A DNA stretch of 61,048 nt from Pseudomonadota bacterium (GCA_021802545.1 JAJZRS010000016.1:1-61048); one strand, 5' to 3'. Counted from the first letter of the stretch, positions 8,537 to 16,515 are shown. Notes: generated from the letters alone by a model not told the origin. Program-made: numbers and translations.

Positions 8537-9049
8537 ATGCATACTTCCGCCGCAACCGTGAATGCAGGATTGTTCGACACTGAGTCGGCACTGGTTGACC
8601 AATTTATCGCCCTTATAGGATTAGACTCATCTCCTTGGGGAAGCCTTCAGATAACTACTGAATGGGATTACCGTACTGGAATTACTGATGTGTTGGCACG
8701 AACTACGGACGGACGGATAGTTGCTTTTGAGGCTAAGTTATCTGACTGGCGGCGCGCAGCACATCAGGCATACCGAAATACTACATTCGCTACCCGTGCC
8801 TATGTTGTATTGCCTTCAGTTGTTGCTGAGCGTATCCGCGTCCATGAACAAGTGTTTGAACGTTATGGTGTTGGCCTTTGTTCCGTAAATGCTGATAATA
8901 TTAAAATATTAATTGAAGCACGGGAAACAAAACCTTTGTTGCCATGGCTTTACGAAAGAGCTCAAACTTTCTTCAACGCGGTTTCGTATGACTCAACAAC
9001 CGCTCACCAGCCTCGAGAAGGTTGCAATTTCGATTTGCAATCAACTTGA
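8537..9049 (+). CDS. PD-(D/E)XK nuclease-fold protein
   Basis: 170 residues. The active-site pattern of the restriction-enzyme-like fold is visible: E17 (TESALVDQF), D51 (GITDVLA), E65-A-K67 (VAFEAKLSDW), and then HQAYRNTTFA, which resembles the QxxxY motif of RecB-like nucleases. AGGGAC precedes the ATG. It is the first gene of a three-gene operon inside the transposon and overlaps the kinase gene by 62 bases. DNA or RNA cleavage is likely from the fold; the substrate is unknown. The pairing with a kinase suggests control by phosphorylation. Confidence 0.75.
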   Translation: MHTSAATVNAGLFDTESALVDQFIALIGLDSSPWGSLQITTEWDYRTGITDVLARTTDGRIVAFEAKLSDWRRAAHQAYRNTTFATRAYVVLPSVVAERIRVHEQVFERYGVGLCSVNADNIKILIEARETKPLLPWLYERAQTFFNAVSYDSTTAHQPREGCNFDLQST

Positions 9050-9848
9050 TGTAATCCTAGGGCGTACGTTGGGTGCTGGGGCGCATAAGCACGTATTCCT
9101 CATTAATCAAGCCGGTACCAACCTTGCGCTCAAGATTGCACCCGTTTCCGCCACATTAAAAAGCCGATTTGAACGAGAATCACAGGCTCTCTTAGATTGC
9201 CACCACCCAGCTATTGCCTCGTTGAAATACGTCAAATCATATGTATTTGATGGCGAAGAGTACTGGGTCACAATAGAAGAGTTCCTTGCTGGAGGTACGT
9301 TGCGTGACAGAATGGTGCATGGTCCAATGCCAGTACCTCAGTTGAGGCACATAGGAACTGTGCTTGCCGATGCCCTTGTTCATTTACATGAGCGTGGACT
9401 GGTTCACCGTGATATCAAACCGGAAAACATTTTGTTTCGGGACGAAAACGAGCCGGTTCTCACTGACTTCGGGATAGTACGAGTACTTGGTGAACTTTCT
9501 CTTACCCAAGATTTCATGGCGCAAGGGCCTGGGACACCGTTATATTCAGCTCCGGAGCAGTTGCTTAACGATAAAGCATCTATTGATTGGAGGACTGACC
9601 AATTTGACCTGGCGCTTGTTCTGGTTGAGTGTGTCCTTGGCCATCATGCTTTTTTCCAAAATGGACTAAGCCGCAGGGATGCAATTTTGGCGGTAGCGAA
9701 CCGAGCGTCATTACCACGGGAAACTGAGGTTAAATTAGAATGCATGCGCCTAGGTTGTTTAATAAAGGCGTTGGCACCTTGGCCAGTGCAACGGTACAGA
9801 TGGCCAGAAGAGTTTATAAAAGCTCTTTCCACAGAACCTAGTGATTAG
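8988..9848 (+). CDS. Hanks-type Ser/Thr protein kinase, bare catalytic domain
   Basis: 286 residues from ATG at 8988; upstream Met codons in this frame lie deep in the nuclease gene. The kinase motifs are intact: glycine loop GRTLGAGAHK, K49, HRDIKPEN (140-147), TDFG (159-162) and GTPLYSAPE (182-190). There is no transmembrane or sensor domain, unlike PknB-type housekeeping kinases, so it is cytoplasmic and probably activated by a partner. The gene overlaps the nuclease gene and is followed 65 bases later by the barrel-like protein gene. Serine/threonine kinases are known effectors or signallers in several phage-defence systems (for example Stk2 and PglW). Confidence 0.88.
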   Translation: MTQQPLTSLEKVAISICNQLDVILGRTLGAGAHKHVFLINQAGTNLALKIAPVSATLKSRFERESQALLDCHHPAIASLKYVKSYVFDGEEYWVTIEEFLAGGTLRDRMVHGPMPVPQLRHIGTVLADALVHLHERGLVHRDIKPENILFRDENEPVLTDFGIVRVLGELSLTQDFMAQGPGTPLYSAPEQLLNDKASIDWRTDQFDLALVLVECVLGHHAFFQNGLSRRDAILAVANRASLPRETEVKLECMRLGCLIKALAPWPVQRYRWPEEFIKALSTEPSD

Positions 9849-9913
9849 GTTAGAAAAAGCTGTCGGCAACATGTGGGATAGATAACAAATCATCGATAAA
9901 GTGGAGGCGAGAA

Positions 9914-11068
9914 ATGGCTGTTTATCATCAGATGGGGCACGACTCGTGGAATCTCGTTGACGAAAAACCTTTGCATGGCTATACAGGCATAATCTTAAGC
10001 CCAGTAAACGATTCCCCCGAGGATGTTGTTACTCGATTAAATAAACTGGGAAAGCGACGCAAAAATTTAGATGTTATCCTCGACCCCCAGTTTTACAAGC
10101 CAAGAAGTGATCGTGGACAGTTAGCTCATTGGAGCCATTTTTCAGAGGAGGTCGACACCATTGACCTCACTAACATGGCTTGGTGGAAAAAACAATGCAA
10201 AACCCTAGTGAAGACCGCCGAAGAAATTGGAGCAAATTCAATTTGCTCGCCAGCGATGATCCCACGAGTCTTTGACACTGAATATTATAAGTGGACCGTT
10301 GATTGCGCAGAACAACTCCAGAAGGAGGCTGCAACAAAAGAGGTGAAAATACTTATAACAGCAGTAATTCACTTGACTGAGATGGCTAAAAACGGGATGC
10401 CTCAGAAAGTGGCTTCCATACTGACTAGTACCAGTATTTCGCGACTTTACCTTGTGTTTTTTGACGATATTGGTCCACGCCAACAACGTACAGATCTTAT
10501 GGCGTTGGCTGGCGCAATTCAGTTGATTCGAATGCTTGAGGAAGCTGGCACTCGTGTTCTTGTTGCATTTTGTGGGCTTGACTTACTATTGTGGAAAGCC
10601 GCCGGGGCATCTGATGTGGCGACAGGTAAGTTCTTTAATTTGCGGTGCTTTGTCCCAGGTCGGTGGGAAGATGCTGCGGAAGGAGGGAGGGTCGTTCCAT
10701 ATTGGACCGACGATATCCTGATTACGTGGTTAAGAGAAGATGATGTAAGGTTACTGGATAATAATGGGTTAATCGATCGAGAGCGTGCGGAATCCAACCC
10801 ATATTCCAGAAAAATTCTAGATATACTAGATGCAGGGAAGGGGGAGGCATGGGTTGGGCATGGCTGGCGTCAATATCTACACTGGTTTATGACGACAGAA
10901 GAGGCTATTGCGAATAACCGAGCTATTGCTCGCCAAATACTTTTGGCGGCTGATACTCGTTGGGGCGAAGTAACCAACTCGGAAATTTATCTTTTTGACA
11001 GGCAAAATACAGGTGATTGGATTCGTCCGTGGCTAAATGCCATTCATTCTGGAACAAAAGCAGGATAA
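9914..11068 (+). CDS. Unknown protein, possibly a (beta/alpha) barrel, third gene of the kinase operon
   Basis: 384 residues. The ATG has a good GTGGAGG ribosome site. Alternating strands and helices (GYTGIILSPV, NLDVILDPQFY, EVKILITAVIH, RLYLVFFDDIG, TRVLVAFCGL) suggest a TIM-barrel-like fold. The segment DVATGKFFNLRCF recalls barrel proteins related to tRNA-guanine transglycosylase, but the likeness is weak. No signal or membrane segment is present. It is the last gene of the operon with the nuclease and kinase, so it may be the sensor or the kinase target. The family is not recognised. Confidence 0.68.
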   Translation: MAVYHQMGHDSWNLVDEKPLHGYTGIILSPVNDSPEDVVTRLNKLGKRRKNLDVILDPQFYKPRSDRGQLAHWSHFSEEVDTIDLTNMAWWKKQCKTLVKTAEEIGANSICSPAMIPRVFDTEYYKWTVDCAEQLQKEAATKEVKILITAVIHLTEMAKNGMPQKVASILTSTSISRLYLVFFDDIGPRQQRTDLMALAGAIQLIRMLEEAGTRVLVAFCGLDLLLWKAAGASDVATGKFFNLRCFVPGRWEDAAEGGRVVPYWTDDILITWLREDDVRLLDNNGLIDRERAESNPYSRKILDILDAGKGEAWVGHGWRQYLHWFMTTEEAIANNRAIARQILLAADTRWGEVTNSEIYLFDRQNTGDWIRPWLNAIHSGTKAG

Positions 11069-11141
11069 TAACTTCTGCGGGGCCCGATCTTAGTTGTTAA
11101 ATAAGCTCATAGAGAGCCAGTGGATTACCGGGTCGCCTTCG

Positions 11142-12785
11142 TCATAAGTTGGCTTGACTGAAAAAGGGGAACCATTCTGACTGCCCCTCTCCCCATAATG
11201 CATAGCGTAACTTGTCGTAGTAACATGTTGCATCACTGATGATCCCGCTAGGGTCAGAGCATACAAAGAGGTTGGGCGTTTCATCTTGGGGATCATTTCC
11301 CCAGGCGGTTTCCAAGAAGAATGCGATGCCACTTGGAAAGTCTATTCCATATCGCAAAACGGAGACATACCGTGGCCTGCCTTTTCCTTGTTCTTCAAGC
11401 AGGCACCAAGGATGAATTTCTCCATCGTCATTGACGATCCTGGGCATCAATGAAATCTGTGGGTAGGATTGTCTGGGATCCAACGGCACGAATTGCACGA
11501 CAGAAAATTCTTTCTTCAAGGATTCTACGAGCTCGGAAAGCATCTTCCAATAAGGCGTATGGAATAAAGGGTGCCATACAGGGAGTGGCGCCCGATCAGC
11601 ATCCACCAAATCGACCGGTCGGATTCCGGTCTCTGTCCCTCCATCACCCGTCGACCACGATTCGATTTCTGGCGAGGTACTCGAACAATAAATCGTTACC
11701 GGTTTGATCGGATCTATGCGCAATACAGGCTTGGGAATCAGGTCCGGAAAGCGTATTTCGCGTTTGATAGGCACCCGTCTGCTGCCCAAATTCTTGGAAG
11801 GCTCGCGATTGTCTAACGGCAAGTTTTTTTCTTTGTGGCCGCTACGCCCGCCCCCAGGCTTGCCCTGATCCCCGTCATCGCTGTTGCCCTGGCCCGTTGA
11901 AATAGGTTTGCGGGCCATGGTGTAGTGCAGTGAGACGAAGGGAAATGGGTGTGAGCAGGAAAGGATTCTGAATGCGAGGAATCTCTTTTTGTCGTCATCG
12001 AGCCATATCCCGTTCACCACTAATTCAGTTTCGCCAATGAATGGGAACACCGCTTTCGGATAGGCCTTTTCTTTCATGGCTGTGGCTGCCATGCATGACT
12101 CTCCTGCAATCCTCACGGCGCGCCAGGCATTGGCGTCGAGTGCAATTCTCGCAACGTCTGCGGCGGAATAACCAGAAATCCCATGGGCCAATCCAATGTC
12201 GGCCATGCCATCTTCATCCTTTTGGATGGACGTCCATAACCTGCTTTCATCGAATGGAACGTTGAAAATTCGCGCCAACAGATTGCTTGATGACCCGAAA
12301 TAAAAACGGATCAATTCGAGCGATGGAATTATCACTGAGGCTGTGCCGGATTCCACCATCAGGCAATAGGAATTGGTGTGCCCCTTATGATATGGGTGGC
12401 GATCGAACGGCAGGATGAAGTCGGCGTTTTCTTCTCTGCTGACGCCTGATTTGATGATCTTGGCGCAGTCAGGGTGAATCCGCAGCTTCATTTTTTCGGT
12501 CGTGTAGTCTGGCTGCTGAAGCAGTGAGCCGTTTTGCCAGATGTCACCGATTCTTATGAGAGGCAGATAACCAATGGGAACCCATTTGCTTTGCTGCTGA
12601 ATAGGGGAGTCAAATTTTTCAGGGTAAGTCCATTCTCCATCATTCAAGACTTCGGACAGCATGATTTTGACGAATGGTTGGCTGTGGCGAATGCTGTTGA
12701 AATGCGCCAAGTTTCCGAACCAGTCGATGCGGAAGGGCTGCCCCTCAGGAAGGGATTGAATGGCTTTAATGATCGGAGATTTCAA
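11142..12785 (-). CDS. TnsE-like protein
   Basis: 547 residues from a TTG at 12785; a stop lies four codons upstream and no in-frame ATG fits. The layout resembles Tn7 TnsE (538 residues). An N-terminal region includes SYCLMVESGTASVIIPSLELIRFYFG, read in two parts around residues 136-161. A middle segment (LVVNGIWLDDDKKRFLAFRI) is followed by a disordered polar linker (about 305-345). A C-terminal domain begins YWKMLSELVESLKKEF. In Tn7, TnsE directs insertion into replicating plasmids by binding DNA ends and the sliding clamp. Here it lies away from tnsABC and in the opposite direction. Homology is judged by eye. Confidence 0.58.
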   Translation of the reverse strand: MKSPIIKAIQSLPEGQPFRIDWFGNLAHFNSIRHSQPFVKIMLSEVLNDGEWTYPEKFDSPIQQQSKWVPIGYLPLIRIGDIWQNGSLLQQPDYTTEKMKLRIHPDCAKIIKSGVSREENADFILPFDRHPYHKGHTNSYCLMVESGTASVIIPSLELIRFYFGSSSNLLARIFNVPFDESRLWTSIQKDEDGMADIGLAHGISGYSAADVARIALDANAWRAVRIAGESCMAATAMKEKAYPKAVFPFIGETELVVNGIWLDDDKKRFLAFRILSCSHPFPFVSLHYTMARKPISTGQGNSDDGDQGKPGGGRSGHKEKNLPLDNREPSKNLGSRRVPIKREIRFPDLIPKPVLRIDPIKPVTIYCSSTSPEIESWSTGDGGTETGIRPVDLVDADRAPLPVWHPLFHTPYWKMLSELVESLKKEFSVVQFVPLDPRQSYPQISLMPRIVNDDGEIHPWCLLEEQGKGRPRYVSVLRYGIDFPSGIAFFLETAWGNDPQDETPNLFVCSDPSGIISDATCYYDKLRYALWGEGQSEWFPFFSQANL

Positions 12786-12968
12786 CCCGGCTGATCATGA
12801 TTAATTTTTATCATTATCCGTGAAATAGATTTTTGAGGTACCTGCCAATTCTGCCAGTATGAGGCGAGCTTAGCAGTATGTAGTTATACTGATTTACCTG
12901 TGTTAGCATGCTTGGCCGCAATGAAATAGTGTCGATCTAAGTTTTTATTGCGCCCCTAATAAAATAAG

Positions 12969-12997
12969 TTGACGTTATCTGATTAGAGCGATACTAT
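12969..12997 (+). promoter_or_regulatory. Promoter for the first cassette-like gene
   Basis: TTGACG (12969-12974), a 17-base spacer and TACTAT (12992-12997) form a good sigma70 promoter 30 bases upstream of the ATG at 13027. An ACGTTA boundary motif overlaps the -35 region. The rest of the gap 12786-12968 shows no feature beyond AT-rich sequence and a short AGTAT/ATACT inverted repeat. Confidence 0.6.
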
Positions 12998-13026
12998 CCT
13001 CGCTCGATTACCCTGAGGAGCAAAGC

Positions 13027-13296
13027 ATGATTAAACGTCACGTTGATCAAGTGTGGGGCCGCCTTGATCAATTATATGCAAATGGCACTACATTTATCAG
13101 CTGGGGTGAGCTGTATCATTGGTATGACATTCAACGCATTGCAAAGGCGCCATGGCGAGATATTCAAGCAAAGTGGCAAGAATTACTGGAACAAAAAGGG
13201 GAAAAATATCTTGATCCACAAATTGCCGAAGTGCCCGGTGGTGTTTCTTTTTTCTTCTCAAGAAAACCTGGGCAACTCAGTAAATTGGCAGCCTGA
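13027..13296 (+). CDS. Small protein of unknown function in an integron-cassette-like unit
   Basis: 89 residues, soluble, rich in Trp, Gln and Lys, with no recognised domain. GAGGAG precedes the ATG and a consensus-like promoter lies upstream. The stop codon TGA (13294-13296) sits inside the R''-like box of an attC-like site, which is usual for genes carried as integron cassettes. Such cassettes often encode short unknown proteins like this one. Confidence 0.7.
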   Translation: MIKRHVDQVWGRLDQLYANGTTFISWGELYHWYDIQRIAKAPWRDIQAKWQELLEQKGEKYLDPQIAEVPGGVSFFFSRKPGQLSKLAA

Positions 13297-13371
13297 CTTT
13301 CCGCTCGAGTTCGCCACCTCAGGGGGCTGGGTTGCTGCAAAAGCGCGGCTCCCATCAGCTACACGTTAGAC
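13291..13371. repeat. attC-like site 1 (integron cassette recombination site)
   Basis: The outer boxes GCCTGAC (13291-13297) and GTTAGAC (13365-13371) pair with one G-T wobble and one mismatch. Five-base spacers lead to inner boxes: GCTCGA (13303-13308) pairs with TCAGC (13355-13359), leaving one extra unpaired C. An extrahelical base in the L'' box is the hallmark of attC sites. The interior can form a further stem ending near GCTGCAAAAGC. Total length is 81 bases, within the normal attC range. No integrase gene is in the window. Confidence 0.62.
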
Positions 13372-13426
13372 ATCAGAGAGTCGCCACGCCATACCATCAG
13401 TACCGCCACCAACAAAGGAGGAAGCA

Positions 13427-14125
13427 ATGGCACAATGCACAGCACCAGTTCGAGGTCACCATTCCGCAGCCGCCCGAGCGAACTGCCCTGCATGCAGTTC
13501 CCGCTATGGTGGTTATCGCAGTAACTACGGGGGCTACAGTTCGTCTCACACGTCGGGCAGCAGCTACAGCGGAGGTGGAAGATCAATCGGGAGCGGTGGC
13601 TCAAGGCCGCGCTGGTCACGCGCCAGTTCGCCTGTCTCGTACACGCCAACTCAGATAGCGTCTCTCACACCGGTGCGTGAGGCTGTTGAGTTCCAAACGG
13701 CGGCTAAGCCAGATCTTCGAGATTGCTTCCTCTGCCACGCCTGGGACGACCGGCAAGGCGCCGCCAAGGAACTGCACGATTTGCTCGAGGCGACTGGTGT
13801 CAAGGTTTGGTTTAGCGAGAAGGATCTTGGTCTTGGCGTGCCAATGATGCGCGCGATCGACAAGGGCTTGGTCGCCTCGAAAATCGGACTCGTCCTGGTG
13901 ACCCCTGCATTGCTCGCACGCCTCCCGAAAGAGGGCGTGGCAGATAAAGAGCTTTCGACGCTCCTGCAGGGTAACCGGCTGGTGCCTATCGTGCACGGTA
14001 CGACATACACAGCGCTCCGTGATGTCAGCCCCATGCTCGCTTCGCGAAGCGGTCTGGACACATCGGAGGATACAATGACGGTGATCGCAACCAAGATTGC
14101 AGAGCTAGTCGCTATCTGGAGCTGA
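13427..14125 (+). CDS. TIR-domain protein with a Cys/Gly/Ser-rich N-terminus
   Basis: 232 residues. A textbook AAAGGAGG ribosome site precedes the ATG. Residues 1-25 hold a possible zinc-binding group (C4, H11, H12, C20, C23). Residues 26-70 are a flexible Gly/Ser/Tyr-rich linker. From about 97 the TIR fold follows: DCFLCHAWDDRQ, VKVWFSEKDLGLG, KIGLVLVTPALL and VADKELSTLL, with E175 in the place of the catalytic glutamate of NAD-cleaving TIR enzymes. Bacterial TIR proteins commonly act in phage defence by consuming NAD or making signal nucleotides. The gene lies between two attC-like sites, so it looks like a mobile cassette. Confidence 0.85.
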   Translation: MAQCTAPVRGHHSAAARANCPACSSRYGGYRSNYGGYSSSHTSGSSYSGGGRSIGSGGSRPRWSRASSPVSYTPTQIASLTPVREAVEFQTAAKPDLRDCFLCHAWDDRQGAAKELHDLLEATGVKVWFSEKDLGLGVPMMRAIDKGLVASKIGLVLVTPALLARLPKEGVADKELSTLLQGNRLVPIVHGTTYTALRDVSPMLASRSGLDTSEDTMTVIATKIAELVAIWS

Positions 14126-14202
14126 CAGGATAGAGGATGAGTTGGTGCATCGTCTGCTCCTTCGTTCGCGCTCTCGGTTGCCCCTCACCTCAAACGTTAT
14201 TT
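14120..14202. repeat. attC-like site 2, after the TIR gene
   Basis: The inner boxes GAGGATGAG (14133-14141) and CTCACCTC (14184-14191) pair perfectly over eight bases if one A is left unpaired, the pattern expected of attC L''/L' boxes. The outer boxes AGCTGAC (14120-14126, holding the TIR stop codon) and GTTATTT (14196-14202) match poorly. That is expected when the last site of an array borders non-cassette DNA, since the TTRRRY part comes from the neighbour. Less certain than site 1. Confidence 0.48.
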
Positions 14203-14240
14203 CTTATGTTGATCCAACCAATAACTGACTTGTTCCAAAA

Positions 14241-14573
14241 CTACCAGTCGACCGCTTTCTTTGGCGCACTGGTCTGCATCTGGGAAGCACGCTGACGGAT
14301 CTTGCCCTTCATCTTGACGATTTGCATGGGGCTGATCATGATCTCGGGAAGGAAGCCATTCAAGTTCTCGATGGCGCCCAGCTCGCGCAACAAGGCAATC
14401 ACAGTGGCCAAGTGGGAACCTTTTCCGGTTTCCAAAGCGCTGACGGCGTTCCGATGCATGCATGCCCTTCTGGCCAGTTCTGCCTGGGTCATGTTCTTGC
14501 GCAGACGGAGGGCCTTGAAGCGATTGCCGATCTCCTTTTCGATTGCGGGATCAGACATGAGTTGGAAATCCAT
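14241..14573 (-). CDS. XRE-family (HipB-like) transcription regulator
   Basis: 110 residues. The helix-turn-helix lies at about residues 28-52 (MTQAELARRACMHRNAVSAL, then ETGKGS). A C-terminal tail of about 45 residues has no clear domain. It is divergent from the exonuclease-phosphoesterase pair. A long inverted repeat lies right before its own start, so autoregulation and control of the divergent genes is likely. No HipA-like toxin gene follows it. The 115 bases before its end (14126-14240) hold only the attC-like site 2. Confidence 0.8.
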   Translation of the reverse strand: MDFQLMSDPAIEKEIGNRFKALRLRKNMTQAELARRACMHRNAVSALETGKGSHLATVIALLRELGAIENLNGFLPEIMISPMQIVKMKGKIRQRASQMQTSAPKKAVDW

Positions 14574-14583
14574 AGCGCATCCT

Positions 14584-14658
14584 TAATAGTGCATTGATCC
14601 AATTTTAACCACTCAATGCACTATTATCAATTCATTCTGATTTCTACAGAGTAGAAAT
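14584..14658. promoter_or_regulatory. Operator region between the XRE regulator and the exonuclease gene
   Basis: TAATAGTGCATTGA (14584-14597) and its exact reverse complement TCAATGCACTATTA (14613-14626) form 14-base arms with centres 29 bases apart, close to three helical turns. A second palindrome, ATTTCTAC-AGA-GTAGAAAT, spans 14640-14658. The first fits an XRE dimer pair. The second may bind a different factor or be part of the exonuclease promoter. Confidence 0.62.
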
Positions 14659-14744
14659 GGGCTCGGCATAAACTCATCTCTATATTCAATTTGGATGTAC
14701 CATTGATCCTCGAACAGGTGGTCAAACCAACGAAAGTGGACACC

Positions 14745-15284
14745 ATGCGGCATGCATTTCTGGATACCGAGCTCACTGATTTATCTATTGAAGCAGGTTT
14801 GATCTCGATCGGAATCGTCGACGAGACAGGAATGCACACTTTCTATGCCGAGCTCTCGGATACATGGTCTCCGGAGATCTGTTCGCAATGGGTGGCCGAG
14901 AACGTGTTGCCTCACTTGGAAGGCGGTTCGATTCAAGGATCCGGGGTCGCAGTGAAACTCGAGCAGTGGATCGACAGTCTCAAGGATGATGTCGTTCTAT
15001 GGACTGATGCGCCGAATCTCGATTGGCTGCAGATTCAAAGGCTCTTTGGTTCGTCATGGCCGAAAAGATTGGTAAAGCAACCCGGGGTACTACCCAGCGT
15101 GTTGTCCCATGACCATAAAACCGGGGAACGTTATCAGGCTGCAGTCGAGACCTTCTGGTCAAAGAACGGCCAGGCTACACGTCATCACGCGCTTTGGGAT
15201 GCAATGGCCGCCCGAGCCGGATGGCTCGGCATTCCCAAGTCGAAACTGATTCGTGAACTCGAGGAAGCATTGGGCTCATCCTGA
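14745..15284 (+). CDS. DEDD-type 3'-5' exonuclease-like protein (Rv2179c-like)
   Basis: 179 residues from ATG at 14745, placed directly before the first active-site motif. The upstream TTG at 14691 would add 18 residues unlike the family. The RNase-H-like exonuclease signature is visible: D7 and E9 (HAFLDTEL), an Asp in LWTDAPNLDW (D88 or D93), and H147/H148 with D152 (RHHALWDA). The length matches small stand-alone exoribonucleases. The metallophosphoesterase follows after six bases, so the two are co-transcribed, and both are likely under the divergent XRE protein. Substrate unknown. Confidence 0.75.
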   Translation: MRHAFLDTELTDLSIEAGLISIGIVDETGMHTFYAELSDTWSPEICSQWVAENVLPHLEGGSIQGSGVAVKLEQWIDSLKDDVVLWTDAPNLDWLQIQRLFGSSWPKRLVKQPGVLPSVLSHDHKTGERYQAAVETFWSKNGQATRHHALWDAMAARAGWLGIPKSKLIRELEEALGSS

Positions 15285-15290
15285 TCAACT

Positions 15291-16043
15291 ATGAAGATCC
15301 ATATTCTGAGTGACCTGCATATAGAGCTTTCGAAATTTCAGCCGAAACCAGTCGATGCTGACGTGATTGTGTTGGCCGGAGATATCGACAAAGAGGCTTG
15401 CGGTATTGCCTGGGCTCGGCAGATATGGCCGGACAAGGAAATTGTCTATGTGCCTGGGAACCATGAATATTATTTCTCCTCGATCGAAAAAGAGAATCAG
15501 GAGATTGCTGAGACAGGCAAAAGCCACGGTGTTCATGTGCTCAACCCGGGCGAAGTCGTTATCCAGGGCGTGCGTTTCCTCGGAGCCGTGCTATGGACTG
15601 ATTTCAATTTCCTTGGCACAGATCGTCGCGATGCGGCCATGAGGGCCGGACAAGGCAGCATGGATTTCCGTGTGATCAGATACAAAGAGAAGCGGTTTAC
15701 TCCGCTGGACTCGATCACCCTGCACGAACGAGATCTCGGCTTCCTGAAGCAGAGTCTGTCCGTTAAGTTCGACGGTAAAACTGTGGTGGTCACGCACCAT
15801 TTACCGTCGAGTATGTCGGTTGCGGACCGCTTCAAGGAAAATATCCTGGCAGCATGCTTTGCCTCGAATCTGGATGAGTTGATGGGTGACAGCACATTAT
15901 GGATTCATGGCCATACTCATGATTCTTTCGATTATCAGCATCCAAATGGAACACGGGTGATCTGCAATCCGAGGGGTTACATGATGCCTGATGGATCTAT
16001 GGAAAATAGCCAATTTCAGCCCGATTTGGTGGTTGAAGTTTGA
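15291..16043 (+). CDS. Calcineurin-like metallophosphoesterase
   Basis: 250 residues with a complete set of metal-binding motifs: D8 and H10 (SDLHIE), D31 (AGDID), N57 and H58 (PGNHEY), THHLP, and HGHTHDS near the C-terminus. These bind two metal ions and hydrolyse phosphoesters, often of nucleotides or nucleic acids. No signal peptide, so cytoplasmic. It follows the exonuclease gene by six bases; together they could degrade nucleic acid or a signal nucleotide. The next gene is convergent, four bases away. Confidence 0.85.
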   Translation: MKIHILSDLHIELSKFQPKPVDADVIVLAGDIDKEACGIAWARQIWPDKEIVYVPGNHEYYFSSIEKENQEIAETGKSHGVHVLNPGEVVIQGVRFLGAVLWTDFNFLGTDRRDAAMRAGQGSMDFRVIRYKEKRFTPLDSITLHERDLGFLKQSLSVKFDGKTVVVTHHLPSSMSVADRFKENILAACFASNLDELMGDSTLWIHGHTHDSFDYQHPNGTRVICNPRGYMMPDGSMENSQFQPDLVVEV

Positions 16044-16047
16044 CTAA

Positions 16048-16503
16048 TCAATAAACGACTTCCAGAACGCCCAATTGCTTGCCGATTCCCCATTTGTGCA
16101 GGGTGTGGCAAACATGCAGAATCAAATTGAGATCGGGATGGCCCTCCCCTTTGGGGCCTAAACCGTACAAGCTATTATTGGTTCGAACAACGCCTTTCTC
16201 CAGGTCAATGGCGTTGACGGCAGACGTCATCCAGGCGCAATCGGCTTCGCGATTAACCCCAAGCAAGAAATGCGTGAGTTGTGGCGCCATGTTCGCAGCC
16301 TTCGTGTAGGTGAGACAAATCAGGTGCCAGTTGTCGATGGTCGCTTGGATTGCTATATCGCGGTCCTCAAGAGTTTCGGCCGACAATGCAACTAACTCAT
16401 CTGGGGAGGATAGGCGGAGCGAAAAGGACTCGCGGCGTAGCCGGATCACTTCGTCAAGGGTTTTAGGGATATGTTCTTCGATTGTCCTTGGTTCTGACCG
16501 CAT
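16048..16503 (-). CDS. Unknown protein, last gene of the right-end operon
   Basis: 151 residues, soluble. It contains NWHLICLTYTKAANMAPQLT and a C-terminal segment with His and Cys (HVCHTLHKWGIG). No recognised domain. It begins 12 bases after the 4-TM gene, in the same leftward operon. The ATG at 16503 lacks a strong ribosome site, which fits translational coupling. Confidence 0.6.
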   Translation of the reverse strand: MRSEPRTIEEHIPKTLDEVIRLRRESFSLRLSSPDELVALSAETLEDRDIAIQATIDNWHLICLTYTKAANMAPQLTHFLLGVNREADCAWMTSAVNAIDLEKGVVRTNNSLYGLGPKGEGHPDLNLILHVCHTLHKWGIGKQLGVLEVVY

Positions 16504-16515
16504 GGATTATTAGAC

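Noticed and set aside
9914-11068. Calling the barrel-like protein a DpdA-type tRNA-guanine transglycosylase homologue
   Set aside because: Only a short segment is reminiscent; no zinc-binding Cys/His set of that family is visible, and no other dpd genes are present.
13332-13658. Overlapping open frames around the TIR gene start
   Set aside because: They lie across the attC-like site and the Gly/Ser linker; the frame at 13427 has the strong ribosome site and the TIR domain.
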